Positions 7,070 through 15,214 of a stretch of DNA of 64,000 bases are shown piece after piece. Every line of letters begins with the position of its first letter. Within the stretch, counting starts at the first letter, position 1. The stretch is from Gracilimonas amylolytica (GTDB lineage Bacteria; Bacteroidota; Rhodothermia; Balneolales; Balneolaceae): contig NZ_PQBS01000037.1 of assembly GCF_002911695.1 (NCBI RefSeq), positions 476,223 through 540,222 on the forward strand, written 5' to 3'. The notes beneath the pieces are model-generated. The model did not search any database. It saw only the letters and a list, made by a program, of their open reading frames with translations, and had not been told where the DNA came from. Both the position numbers and the translations under genes were made by a program.

Positions 7070-9574
7070 ATGCTAGGAATCCTTGGTAAACTGTTATTAT
7101 CGGCCTCTTTTGTCACTTCGATAGGGGCCATGGTTTTTTATTTCATCTCAGCCAATAAAGATGAAGATCGTACACTTAAATTGGGTAACTGGCTGTTTAC
7201 GGCAAAGACCACCTTTTTGGTCATTGCATCCGGTATTCTGATCTATCTGATCTTTCAGCATCAGTTTCAGTATTACTACGTATTCAACTATACGAGTTTA
7301 GATCTAACCCCCCGTTATCTGTTTTCTGCATTTTATGGCGGCCAGGAAGGCAGTTTCATGCTTTGGATCCTGTTTTCAGCTCTGTTTGGTTTTGGATTGA
7401 TGAAATGGACACGGGCTCCATATAAAGCGCCCGTACTTTTCTTTTTGACACTTACCCAGGTGTTCTTGCTTTCCATGTTACTTGGATGGGATATTTTTGG
7501 TTTGAAGCTGGGAGCCTCACCCTTCCGAACCATAGCAGAGGAGATGCCTAATGCTCCCTTTTTGCAAACCAATCCTGATTTTGTTCCCAGTGATGGAAGT
7601 GGCCTGAATGATCTGCTGAAGAGTCCGTGGATGATGATCCACCCACCGGTACTTTTCATCGGTTTTGCCATGATGACCATTCCATACTGTTTTGCCATGG
7701 CCGCTCTTTGGAAACAACAGTATCACAAATGGATCGGTCCTGCATTGCCATGGACTCTAAGTGCTAATGTAGCGTTGCTTACAGCCATATTTCTTGGCGG
7801 ATATTGGGCATACGTAACCCTGTCGTTTGGTGGATATTGGGCATGGGATCCCGTAGAGAATGCCTCTCTCGTTCCATGGCTGATCGGTACGGCCGGTATC
7901 CATACCATGATCATTCAGCGTAAAAGTTCGATCGCTCAGAAGTCCTCAATTTTATTTGCCATTCTTGCTTATGTGGCCGTGGTCTATGAAACGTTTTTGA
8001 CCCGTTCCGGAATATTGGGCAGCTCCTCTGTTCATAGTTTTGTGGATCTGGGGCTGTATAATCAGCTATTGGCGTTCATGCTGGTGGTTACTCTTGTGGG
8101 GCTTGGCCTGTTTTTCTGGAGATACAAGGAATTGCCTTCTCCTGAAAAAGAATCAAGTATTTTGAGCCGTGAGTTTATGACAGTGACCGGTGCCATGATG
8201 CTTCTCATCCTGGGGTTAGTCATCATCCTGGGAACCAGTTCACCCATACTTGGGCGGTTGTTTGTTGAAAACCCAACCCCGCCGGAGATCTCTTTTTACA
8301 ATACATGGAGCATGCCTATTGCAATGATCATGGCACTGTTGACCGTGGTCGGGCAATACCTTTTCTGGAACAAGCATGATGCAGAATCACTGGCATCAGC
8401 ATTGATCAATCCATTACTGGTAACCAGTGCGGTAACGATCCTGAGTGTAATATTCGGAGATGTCAGAGATCTGTATTATATGGTGTACCTGTTCTGTGGG
8501 TATTTTGCGATAGTGGGTAATGCCTGGATCATGATCAAACTGGCAATGAAGAATCCGAAAGTGATCGGGGGCTCTTTGACCCACGTTGGATTTGGTTTGC
8601 TGCTTGTGGGAATTCTGGCTTCCTCAGCCTATAACGAGCCTTTGGTCGATCAGAAGACGGCTAATTACAATGCTGCTGTAGAGAGAGGTGAAGTAACTGA
8701 TGAACAGGGCTTCAAAGTCACGCAAAAGGAAGAAATGTTGTTGCTCAACCTCAATGAGCCCATAATGATAGATAATAGGTATATGGTTACCTATGAGGGA
8801 TATGATCTTGATAACACGGTGAGAAGGGGGCAGCAGACTTATAAGATCTTGTTCGAACCGATCGATGGGGGTAAACCATTTTATATGAATCCGGAAGTGT
8901 ATCCAATGCTGACCTCAAGTACACAGGAAAATATTCAATGGTCGGTTGATCCGGATGTTCGAACCGGACTCATGAGCGATATCTACTTGTATGTAGGTGG
9001 AAGTTCATACGTCGAGCAACAAAATGAATGGGTGAAAAAGAATGCCGAAATGATGCAAAATGCAGCTTCTCAGGATACAGCCGGGATCCAAAAAGATTCT
9101 GTGAATGTGCAGTCGTTTAATATGAATCCGGGGCAATCTATTGATGTAGGTAATTACACCATTCGGTTCGTAAACTACGTACAAACTGACAGTACAGAAC
9201 TTCCTCCAAATACGACCATAGGCGTTCGGGCTGAAGTAGAGCTTATTCACCCGGCCAGCAACAGAGTGATCACCCTCGATCCCTTGTTTGCGGTGTACAG
9301 CGAAAACGGACAAAGCTACATATTTTCTCCCCCTGCATTTGCTTCAGATTTTGATCTGGAATTTCAGTTCACACAGATCAATCCACAGGAAAACAGCATT
9401 GAGTTGACTGTTACCGGACTAGAAGAGGAATACGAACCTGAATGGGTGTTGGTTGTAGCCGATGAAAAACCATTTATCTCTGTGGTGTGGACCGGTACCT
9501 TTATCCTGATGATTGGATTTAGCATCTCAATTTTCCGACATTGGGGCAGAGAAAAAGAAAAGAATTCGGATTGA
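7070..9574 (+). CDS. ccmF: Cytochrome c heme lyase subunit CcmF
   Basis: The 834-residue polytopic membrane protein ligates heme to apocytochrome c. Family hallmarks in order are YVFNYTSLDL and FYGGQEGSFMLW near residues 75-100, MMIHPPVLFIGFA near 190, and the WWD-region GGYWAWDPVENASLVPWL near 255. FLTRSGILGSSSVHSF follows near 310. After the core helices come large periplasmic beta-rich segments (about residues 540-800) and a C-terminal helix (about 805-823). The length exceeds that of E. coli CcmF because of the periplasmic part. It begins 84 bases after ccmE and ends 4 bases before the next gene. Confidence 0.95.
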   Translation: MLGILGKLLLSASFVTSIGAMVFYFISANKDEDRTLKLGNWLFTAKTTFLVIASGILIYLIFQHQFQYYYVFNYTSLDLTPRYLFSAFYGGQEGSFMLWILFSALFGFGLMKWTRAPYKAPVLFFLTLTQVFLLSMLLGWDIFGLKLGASPFRTIAEEMPNAPFLQTNPDFVPSDGSGLNDLLKSPWMMIHPPVLFIGFAMMTIPYCFAMAALWKQQYHKWIGPALPWTLSANVALLTAIFLGGYWAYVTLSFGGYWAWDPVENASLVPWLIGTAGIHTMIIQRKSSIAQKSSILFAILAYVAVVYETFLTRSGILGSSSVHSFVDLGLYNQLLAFMLVVTLVGLGLFFWRYKELPSPEKESSILSREFMTVTGAMMLLILGLVIILGTSSPILGRLFVENPTPPEISFYNTWSMPIAMIMALLTVVGQYLFWNKHDAESLASALINPLLVTSAVTILSVIFGDVRDLYYMVYLFCGYFAIVGNAWIMIKLAMKNPKVIGGSLTHVGFGLLLVGILASSAYNEPLVDQKTANYNAAVERGEVTDEQGFKVTQKEEMLLLNLNEPIMIDNRYMVTYEGYDLDNTVRRGQQTYKILFEPIDGGKPFYMNPEVYPMLTSSTQENIQWSVDPDVRTGLMSDIYLYVGGSSYVEQQNEWVKKNAEMMQNAASQDTAGIQKDSVNVQSFNMNPGQSIDVGNYTIRFVNYVQTDSTELPPNTTIGVRAEVELIHPASNRVITLDPLFAVYSENGQSYIFSPPAFASDFDLEFQFTQINPQENSIELTVTGLEEEYEPEWVLVVADEKPFISVVWTGTFILMIGFSISIFRHWGREKEKNSD

Positions 9575-9578
9575 AGCC

Positions 9579-10256
9579 ATGACTCATAACCTACTGAACG
9601 GGCTATTACGCTTACTTACAGTCTGTTCAATAGGTTTGTTTCTCTCGGTTTTTGAACCCGGAGTGCAGGCACAAGATCGGGATGAAATTACACCCGGTGG
9701 CGCTTTTCTCAGATCTATGGTGATGCCCGGGTGGGGACACCATTATGTGGATGATACCAACTGGAACCGTGGGAAGTACCATCTTGCAGGAGAAGCCGTT
9801 TTAGTGTTGTCTTACCTCGGGCTCAATGTCCGCGCCAATTACCTTGAAACCGATTTCCGGACCCTGGCACAAAGCAGGTCCGGGGCAGACCTTTGTGATA
9901 AAAGCAGGGATTACCTGATCGCCCTGGGAAATTTCGACTCCATGGGTGAATATAATGAGGCTCAACTTCGTGCCAGACGATGGAATGCCCTTTTCCCTGA
10001 TACACCCGAATATCAGTGGAGCTGGGACCGTACCGAGGACCGGATACAATATCAAAATACCCGTGAAAAAGTGGATAAGACCAGAAATCAACTGCCAACA
10101 TTGGTCGTTTTGATGGTGGGTAATCGCATAACAAGTGGAATCAGTGCCTATTTGAAGGCGCAGAAGAAACTCGAAAACTTTCCTGAGGCGGGATTTACTT
10201 ATGTAAACGAAGCCGGTTATCAAGGGGTGGCCGCCCGGATCAGATTCAATTTTTGA
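9579..10256 (+). CDS. DUF5683-like exported or membrane protein
   Basis: The frame is open from 9513, but the ATG at 9579 gives a 225-residue protein starting MTHNLLNGLL. That places it four bases after ccmF and starts it with a signal peptide (about 1-32, ending VQAQ). A segment SMVMPGWGHHYVDDTNWNRGKYH resembles the DUF5683 signature in which a membrane-associated turn, PGxGxxY, precedes a Trp-rich step. The middle holds a charged stretch (YRTLAQ, RARRWNALFP). A hydrophobic stretch near 170-190 and an ISAYLKAQK segment follow. Function is unknown. Co-orientation with ccmF suggests co-transcription but not a proven role in cytochrome assembly. Confidence 0.65.
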   Translation: MTHNLLNGLLRLLTVCSIGLFLSVFEPGVQAQDRDEITPGGAFLRSMVMPGWGHHYVDDTNWNRGKYHLAGEAVLVLSYLGLNVRANYLETDFRTLAQSRSGADLCDKSRDYLIALGNFDSMGEYNEAQLRARRWNALFPDTPEYQWSWDRTEDRIQYQNTREKVDKTRNQLPTLVVLMVGNRITSGISAYLKAQKKLENFPEAGFTYVNEAGYQGVAARIRFNF

Positions 10257-10375
10257 ATCAGGATCTGTGGTGCGTTCATACTTAGTTATTATTTGAAAAA
10301 TAGGTCACACAGCCTTGAAAAACGCTTCCAAAAAGGCTAACCTGACTAAAATTACTAATCAAAAAATCTGAATAC

Positions 10376-11230
10376 ATGGATGTTAAAAAAGTAGCCGTAA
10401 TTGGCGGTGGAACGATGGGAAATGGAATTGCTCACGTGTTTGCGATGAGTGGTATACCGGTGAACCTGATCGAAACCAAGCAGGAATTTGCTGATCGCGC
10501 CCTTTCAACCATTGAGAAGAATCTTGATAGAATGGTTAAGAAAGAAAAGATCAACGAAGATAAGAAGAACGCGACTCTTGGCAGCATTACCGTATTTCTG
10601 GATGTCAGTGAAGGTGTAAAGGATGTTGATCTTGTTGTAGAAGCCGTGCCTGAAAATATTGATATCAAGCGCTCGGTCTGGGAAAAGGTAGATGCCGCCG
10701 CTCCGGATCATGCCATACTTGGGTCCAATACCTCTTCGATTTCCATTACGAAATTAGCATCCATGACCGGTCGGCCTGAGAAATTCATCGGTATGCATTT
10801 CTTTAACCCGGTTCCGGTCATGAAACTGGTTGAGATCGTACGTGGACTTGAAACGGATGATGAAACCTATAAGATCGTGGAAGAAACCTCTAAGAAATTA
10901 AATAAGGTTCCGGTTCCGGTAAATGATGCACCCGGATTTGTAAGTAATCGTGTATTGATGCCTATGATCAATGAAGCCATCTTTTGTGTGGGTGAGGGTG
11001 TTGCCACAGCAGAAAATGTGGACGAAGTGATGAAACTTGGTATGGCTCATCCTATGGGGCCACTAAGACTGGCAGATTTCATTGGACTGGATGTATGCCT
11101 CGATATCCTTAACGTTCTTTATGAGGGATTCAAGGACCCGAAATACCGACCGGCTCCGCTTCTGGTTAAAATGGTTGATGCCGGAAAACTCGGTAACAAG
11201 ACCGGAGAAGGTTTTTACAATTACGATTAA
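10376..11230 (+). CDS. hbd: 3-hydroxyacyl-CoA (3-hydroxybutyryl-CoA) dehydrogenase
   Basis: The 284-residue enzyme has the usual length for monofunctional Hbd/PaaH. The N-terminal Rossmann motif is VIGGGTMGNGIAHVFA (about residues 7-22). It is followed by VEAVPENIDIK and the NTSSIS segment. The catalytic His is in GMHFFNPVPVMKLVEI, and the C-terminal dimerisation domain starts at DAPGFVSNRVL. It oxidises (S)-3-hydroxyacyl-CoA to 3-ketoacyl-CoA with NAD(P)+ in fatty-acid or polyhydroxybutyrate-type metabolism. It appears to be a single-gene unit, closed by a hairpin at 11237-11266. Confidence 0.94.
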   Translation: MDVKKVAVIGGGTMGNGIAHVFAMSGIPVNLIETKQEFADRALSTIEKNLDRMVKKEKINEDKKNATLGSITVFLDVSEGVKDVDLVVEAVPENIDIKRSVWEKVDAAAPDHAILGSNTSSISITKLASMTGRPEKFIGMHFFNPVPVMKLVEIVRGLETDDETYKIVEETSKKLNKVPVPVNDAPGFVSNRVLMPMINEAIFCVGEGVATAENVDEVMKLGMAHPMGPLRLADFIGLDVCLDILNVLYEGFKDPKYRPAPLLVKMVDAGKLGNKTGEGFYNYD

Positions 11231-11236
11231 ATTGAA

Positions 11237-11266
11237 AAAGGGATCTGTATAAAAACGGATCCCTTT
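11237..11266. terminator. Bidirectional intrinsic terminator
   Basis: A nine-base stem, aaagggatc / gatcccttt, with a 12-base loop lies between two convergent genes (stop codons near 11230 and 11302). On the plus strand the stem is followed by ctttt; on the minus strand it is followed by ttcaattt after a T-rich stem end. It can therefore serve both transcripts. Confidence 0.8.
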
Positions 11267-11301
11267 CTTTTAAACACTTGTATGTGAATTTGATCTGAAA
11301 G

Positions 11302-11955
11302 CTAAGCAGCCAGAGAGTTGCTTAATATCTTATTGGAAGTAAATATCACTTTGTTGGCTTTTAAAAGCAGATCATTCAATTTTCTTTTTACGATCTCCTG
11401 AACGTCATTCAGGCTTTTAGGTTCAGTAAGCTGATATTGAAAGTAAGAGATCAGGTTTATGGCGGACAAGTAACGGCCATTCTCGTCACCATCTATCTCC
11501 ACATGCCAGCGTGTGATGATATCATCATCAGCCAGTAACTCATTCACTTCTCGGCTGATCGATTCCATCCATTTACTGGCTTCTTCGATCCTGTAATTAC
11601 CGGACTTCCCGGGTTCCTCTTTTTGGCAGGTATCAATATTGAACAACCACATCATTTCCACATCAATGGTTGGCATGACCGTCGATTCTGTAAAAGGCTC
11701 AATTTTAAGAAAGGGGTGACTTTCCATACCTTCCAATCCCTTGGCCATAGACGTTTCCCGAAAACTGTCCCAGTCAAAGTTAATGGAAAGTGATTTGATG
11801 TACTCAGAGGCTTCTTGCAAAGAAATGTTTAATTCCAATCCTGTTGCATAGATCTTGTTATCTTGCCATGTTCTGAATTTATTAGTTGCTATACCCCGTT
11901 TTCCCAATTGTGATTCTACAGTGTTTACAATAGAATTGAAGATTGGATACTGCAT
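11302..11955 (-). CDS. Conserved-looking hypothetical protein, 217 residues
   Basis: I do not recognise a family. The protein is soluble, with no signal peptide or membrane helix. It is rich in acidic residues, with helix-like N- and C-terminal parts and a central acidic patch (ELLADDDIITRWHVEIDGDENG). Codon use and composition match the neighbours, and the frame is uninterrupted, so it is likely real. It is divergent from the NFACT gene, with only 28 bases between start codons. It converges on hbd, with a shared terminator. Confidence 0.7.
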   Translation of the reverse strand: MQYPIFNSIVNTVESQLGKRGIATNKFRTWQDNKIYATGLELNISLQEASEYIKSLSINFDWDSFRETSMAKGLEGMESHPFLKIEPFTESTVMPTIDVEMMWLFNIDTCQKEEPGKSGNYRIEEASKWMESISREVNELLADDDIITRWHVEIDGDENGRYLSAINLISYFQYQLTEPKSLNDVQEIVKRKLNDLLLKANKVIFTSNKILSNSLAA

Positions 11956-11983
11956 GAAAAATTTATTTCCCCAACAATTTTAA

Positions 11984-13573
11984 ATGAATTATTACGAATT
12001 AATATATCTAAATCGGCTGCTCAAAAACAAGTTAAGCGGTTCCGTTATTACTAATACGGTCAGCCCCTATAAAAATTATATTGAGTTTTTTGTGGAGGAA
12101 AAAAATAACTCATTTCGTCTTTGTTTTAGTTCAGCACCCGGCAATATTGCATTATTTACAGATAGTTACCGAGGGGCAAAGAAAAGTAATACCATCAATT
12201 TTTTTGAAGCGATCTACGGGGTTGAGATCACTGATGTCAGCATTCCTGATACAGACCGTTGGTTCTACATTCATTTTGAAAACGGATATAAGCTTTCTTT
12301 TCGGTTATTCAGTAATCGGGCCAATGTGTTTCTTTCAAAAGATGGTGTGATCACAGAAGTGTATAAGGAATATGATGAAAAGGGCGAACCTGTGCCGGCT
12401 CCCCAGGAACTTGATCTTTTTCAGGTTGAAGGTGATATCTCCAATAAAAGCACAAAGAATAAACTTGTTGCACTTAATCCCATGCTTCCACGTCAGAACC
12501 TCAAAGATCTGATCGAGTTTCATGAACTGGATACAGCGGATCTGCCAGAGCTTGAAACCTTTGTTAGAAAGATGACCGGGGAAATGGAAACCGAACCCTG
12601 GTTTAGGTTACTCGAAAACGGTGAAACAACCTTGCTGTCCGAAAACTTGCTGCCTCTTAAAACACAGATGATCTATGATGATATAAATCATTTGATCCTG
12701 GACAGATATAAAAATTACTCCAGGAATCAGCGGCTCAAACAAAGAAAATCCTCTATCATAAAAGGACTTAAAACCAAAATAAAGCGCACGAAATCAGGAC
12801 TAAAGAATCTCCATCAGGCTGACAAGGGTTTGGAACGAGCTGAAAAATACGAGCAGTGGGGGCACATTTTAATGGCCAACGCCCATATCGGTTCCGTGAA
12901 CAGCAAAGAACTGGAGCTGGATGATCTGTACAATGCCGGCGAAAAAGTAAAAATCCCCATAAAACGGGAATTGGATATTGCTGAAAATGCACAGCGATAT
13001 TATAAGAAATCAGCCAGTGCGGAACGTTCTTATCAGGAAGCCGTACAAAGGATCCCAAAAATGGAGAAAGAAAAAGAAAAGGCTGAGCGATTATTGGAAC
13101 AGGCGGAGTCCATAAACAACTTGTGGGAATTTCAAGACTGGGAAAAAGAGCACGAAGAGGAGCTGAAGGAATATCGAAATACGGATGGCAGCGATTCTGA
13201 TACCGAGCAGTTACCTTTTTACACCCTTGAAATAAAGGGCTATCCGGTTTGGATTGGTAAGAACGCCAAAAGTAATGATAAACTCGTGCAGATGGCACAT
13301 AAAGAAGACGTGTGGATGCATGCCCGGAAAGTAGCCGGTTCACATCTGATCATAAGAATGGGTAATGATAAAGGAATGCCTCCCAAAGACGTTTTGCTGG
13401 AAGCGGCTTCGTATGCCGCCTATAACTCTAAAGCCAAAGGAACTAAGCTGGCACCGGTTATCATTACCAAGAAAAAATATGTAAGAAAACCCAAAGGTTC
13501 ACCCCCCGGAGCTGTGTTAGTGGATAAGGAAAGTGTGGAAATGGTGGAACCCCGAAAGCCTGATGTGAAATGA
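11984..13573 (+). CDS. NFACT family RNA-binding protein (RqcH/Rqc2-like)
   Basis: This 529-residue protein carries an NFACT-N-like domain (about residues 1-190), a central coiled-coil with helix-hairpin-helix-type segments (about 230-400), and a C-terminal NFACT-R domain with VWMHARKVAGSHLIIR near 445. The N-terminal half contains an Asp-Arg pair in DTDRWFYIHF, matching the position of the DR motif used by RqcH to recruit tRNA-Ala. RqcH proteins bind obstructed 50S subunits and add Ala tails to stalled chains. Assignment to NFACT is firm; RqcH activity is inference. The start agrees with the family N-terminus. The stop overlaps the aroK start by four bases. Confidence 0.85.
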   Translation: MNYYELIYLNRLLKNKLSGSVITNTVSPYKNYIEFFVEEKNNSFRLCFSSAPGNIALFTDSYRGAKKSNTINFFEAIYGVEITDVSIPDTDRWFYIHFENGYKLSFRLFSNRANVFLSKDGVITEVYKEYDEKGEPVPAPQELDLFQVEGDISNKSTKNKLVALNPMLPRQNLKDLIEFHELDTADLPELETFVRKMTGEMETEPWFRLLENGETTLLSENLLPLKTQMIYDDINHLILDRYKNYSRNQRLKQRKSSIIKGLKTKIKRTKSGLKNLHQADKGLERAEKYEQWGHILMANAHIGSVNSKELELDDLYNAGEKVKIPIKRELDIAENAQRYYKKSASAERSYQEAVQRIPKMEKEKEKAERLLEQAESINNLWEFQDWEKEHEEELKEYRNTDGSDSDTEQLPFYTLEIKGYPVWIGKNAKSNDKLVQMAHKEDVWMHARKVAGSHLIIRMGNDKGMPPKDVLLEAASYAAYNSKAKGTKLAPVIITKKKYVRKPKGSPPGAVLVDKESVEMVEPRKPDVK

Positions 13574-14130
13574 GCAATCACTTGAATTCCATTGACCGAA
13601 ACATTTACGTCACCGGTTTTATGGCATCCGGGAAAAGTACCCTGGCCAGATCGCTTGCCAATGAACTGGATTTGCCTTACAAAGACCTTGATAAAGAGAT
13701 CGAGATAAGGGAGAGGCAGACCATACAGGAAATATTTGACCAAAAAGGGGAAGCCTATTTCAGAAATAAGGAGCATGCGACCCTGATCGATCTGACCAAA
13801 ACTTTCAATGGTATCGTTTCACTTGGTGGCGGGGCTTTGCAAGATCAGCAGCTCGTGAACCTTTTGAAAACCAAAGGGATTTTAATAGGTGTACAAGCTC
13901 CGTTTGATGATATAGTTCAAAGAGTTCAAAGCAGTACGGAACGGCCTATTTTATATGATAAGGAAGGGAAAATAAAATCGGAGGCAACTCTTAAAACCGA
14001 GCTTAAAACCTTATATTCAAACAGACTCAGGTTCTATGAACAGGCACAGATCACGTTGGATACCTCCGAATTTGAGTCGCAACAGGAATTGGTAAAGGCG
14101 GCAATCGACAAAATTAAACGCCATGTTTGA
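13570..14130 (+). CDS. aroK: Shikimate kinase
   Basis: This 186-residue P-loop kinase phosphorylates shikimate at the 3-hydroxyl in aromatic amino-acid synthesis. It shows the Walker A motif GFMASGKST (about residues 16-24), the shikimate-binding DLDKEIE segment, the RQTIQEIF loop, the GGGA motif near 91 and a lid Arg in ERPIL near 120. Its start overlaps the NFACT stop (ATGA) and its end overlaps aroB by eight bases, so the three are translationally coupled. Confidence 0.95.
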   Translation: MSNHLNSIDRNIYVTGFMASGKSTLARSLANELDLPYKDLDKEIEIRERQTIQEIFDQKGEAYFRNKEHATLIDLTKTFNGIVSLGGGALQDQQLVNLLKTKGILIGVQAPFDDIVQRVQSSTERPILYDKEGKIKSEATLKTELKTLYSNRLRFYEQAQITLDTSEFESQQELVKAAIDKIKRHV

Positions 14131-15214
14131 TACATTACAGGTTAATACATCTACAGCGGGTGACTACTCCTATTTTGTGGGAAATGACCTAAGGAATGAT
14201 ATTTCTGAGTTCACCAAACGGTATGCTTCAAAAAAAGCCTTTGCCCTGGTTGATGCTTTCGTTCTGAAGCATCACAGATCATATTTTGAAGAGCCTCTTC
14301 GTGAACAATTTACCGATCTCAAGATCTTTGAGATACCAAGGGGAGAGCAAGCCAAAAGTGCCGACGTTTATTTAAAACTGTTGGATCATGTTCTTGGAAA
14401 TAACGCAGACCGGAGTACCCCTGTTTTTGCCATTGGAGGAGGCGTTACCGGAGATCTTTCAGGATTTGTGGCAGCCACCGCTTTAAGAGGGCTTCCACTT
14501 ATTCATATTCCAACTACCCTGCTTGCCATGGTTGACAGTTCCATTGGGGGTAAAACAGGAGTGAATCATAAAACCGGAAAAAATCTGATCGGCAGCTTTT
14601 ATCAGCCTGAGGCCGTATTTGCAGATGTCAGTTATCTGCGAACACTCCCTGAAAAAGAGTGGGTGAATGGCATGAGTGAGATACTTAAATATGGGATGAT
14701 CCACAGTCCGGATATCATCGGTCAGTTAAAAGAATTAACTGATTCTGAAATTGATATGGATGGTAACAGTTGGTTAGACCTGATCCGACAAAGTGCACAG
14801 ATCAAAATAGATGTTGTTTCAGAAGATGTACTGGAAGCCGGAAAGAGGGCGTTTCTGAACTTCGGTCATACTTATGGTCACGTGCTGGAGAACCTGGGGA
14901 ATTATAGTACCTATTCTCACGGAGAAGCAGTTTATGCCGGAATGGTGGGAGCAACTTATGCTTCAAATAAACTGGGAAGTCAGATCGATCTGTCAAATTT
15001 ATTACAGTTTCGTTCGTTGTACGATTTTGACCTGCACGGGATCACACAGAAACCTGCACAATTGGTAGATCTTATGATGCGGGATAAAAAAGTAAAAGAC
15101 GGCACGTTGCGGCTGGTTCTGCTAAAAGATCTTGGAGAACCGTACTTATACAGGGTTGCGGAAAAGACCTTTGTGGAAGATAGCTGGCAGCAGACTTTAA
15201 AGATATTTTATTAG
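14123..15214 (+). CDS. aroB: 3-dehydroquinate synthase
   Basis: The 363-residue enzyme converts DAHP to 3-dehydroquinate using NAD+ and a metal ion. Diagnostic segments are GGGVTGDLSGFVAAT (near residue 99), IPTTLLAMVDSSIGGKTGVNH (near 126-146), and the metal ligand motif NFGHTYGHVLE (near 248). Length and motif spacing are normal. It overlaps aroK at the start, and its stop shares a base with the GTG start of the tamB-like gene. Confidence 0.96.
   Translation: MFDTLQVNTSTAGDYSYFVGNDLRNDISEFTKRYASKKAFALVDAFVLKHHRSYFEEPLREQFTDLKIFEIPRGEQAKSADVYLKLLDHVLGNNADRSTPVFAIGGGVTGDLSGFVAATALRGLPLIHIPTTLLAMVDSSIGGKTGVNHKTGKNLIGSFYQPEAVFADVSYLRTLPEKEWVNGMSEILKYGMIHSPDIIGQLKELTDSEIDMDGNSWLDLIRQSAQIKIDVVSEDVLEAGKRAFLNFGHTYGHVLENLGNYSTYSHGEAVYAGMVGATYASNKLGSQIDLSNLLQFRSLYDFDLHGITQKPAQLVDLMMRDKKVKDGTLRLVLLKDLGEPYLYRVAEKTFVEDSWQQTLKIFY

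Noticed and set aside
12768-13343. 191-codon antisense frame opposite the NFACT gene
   Set aside because: It is a shadow of a conserved coding region, with no recognisable domain and no plausible start context.
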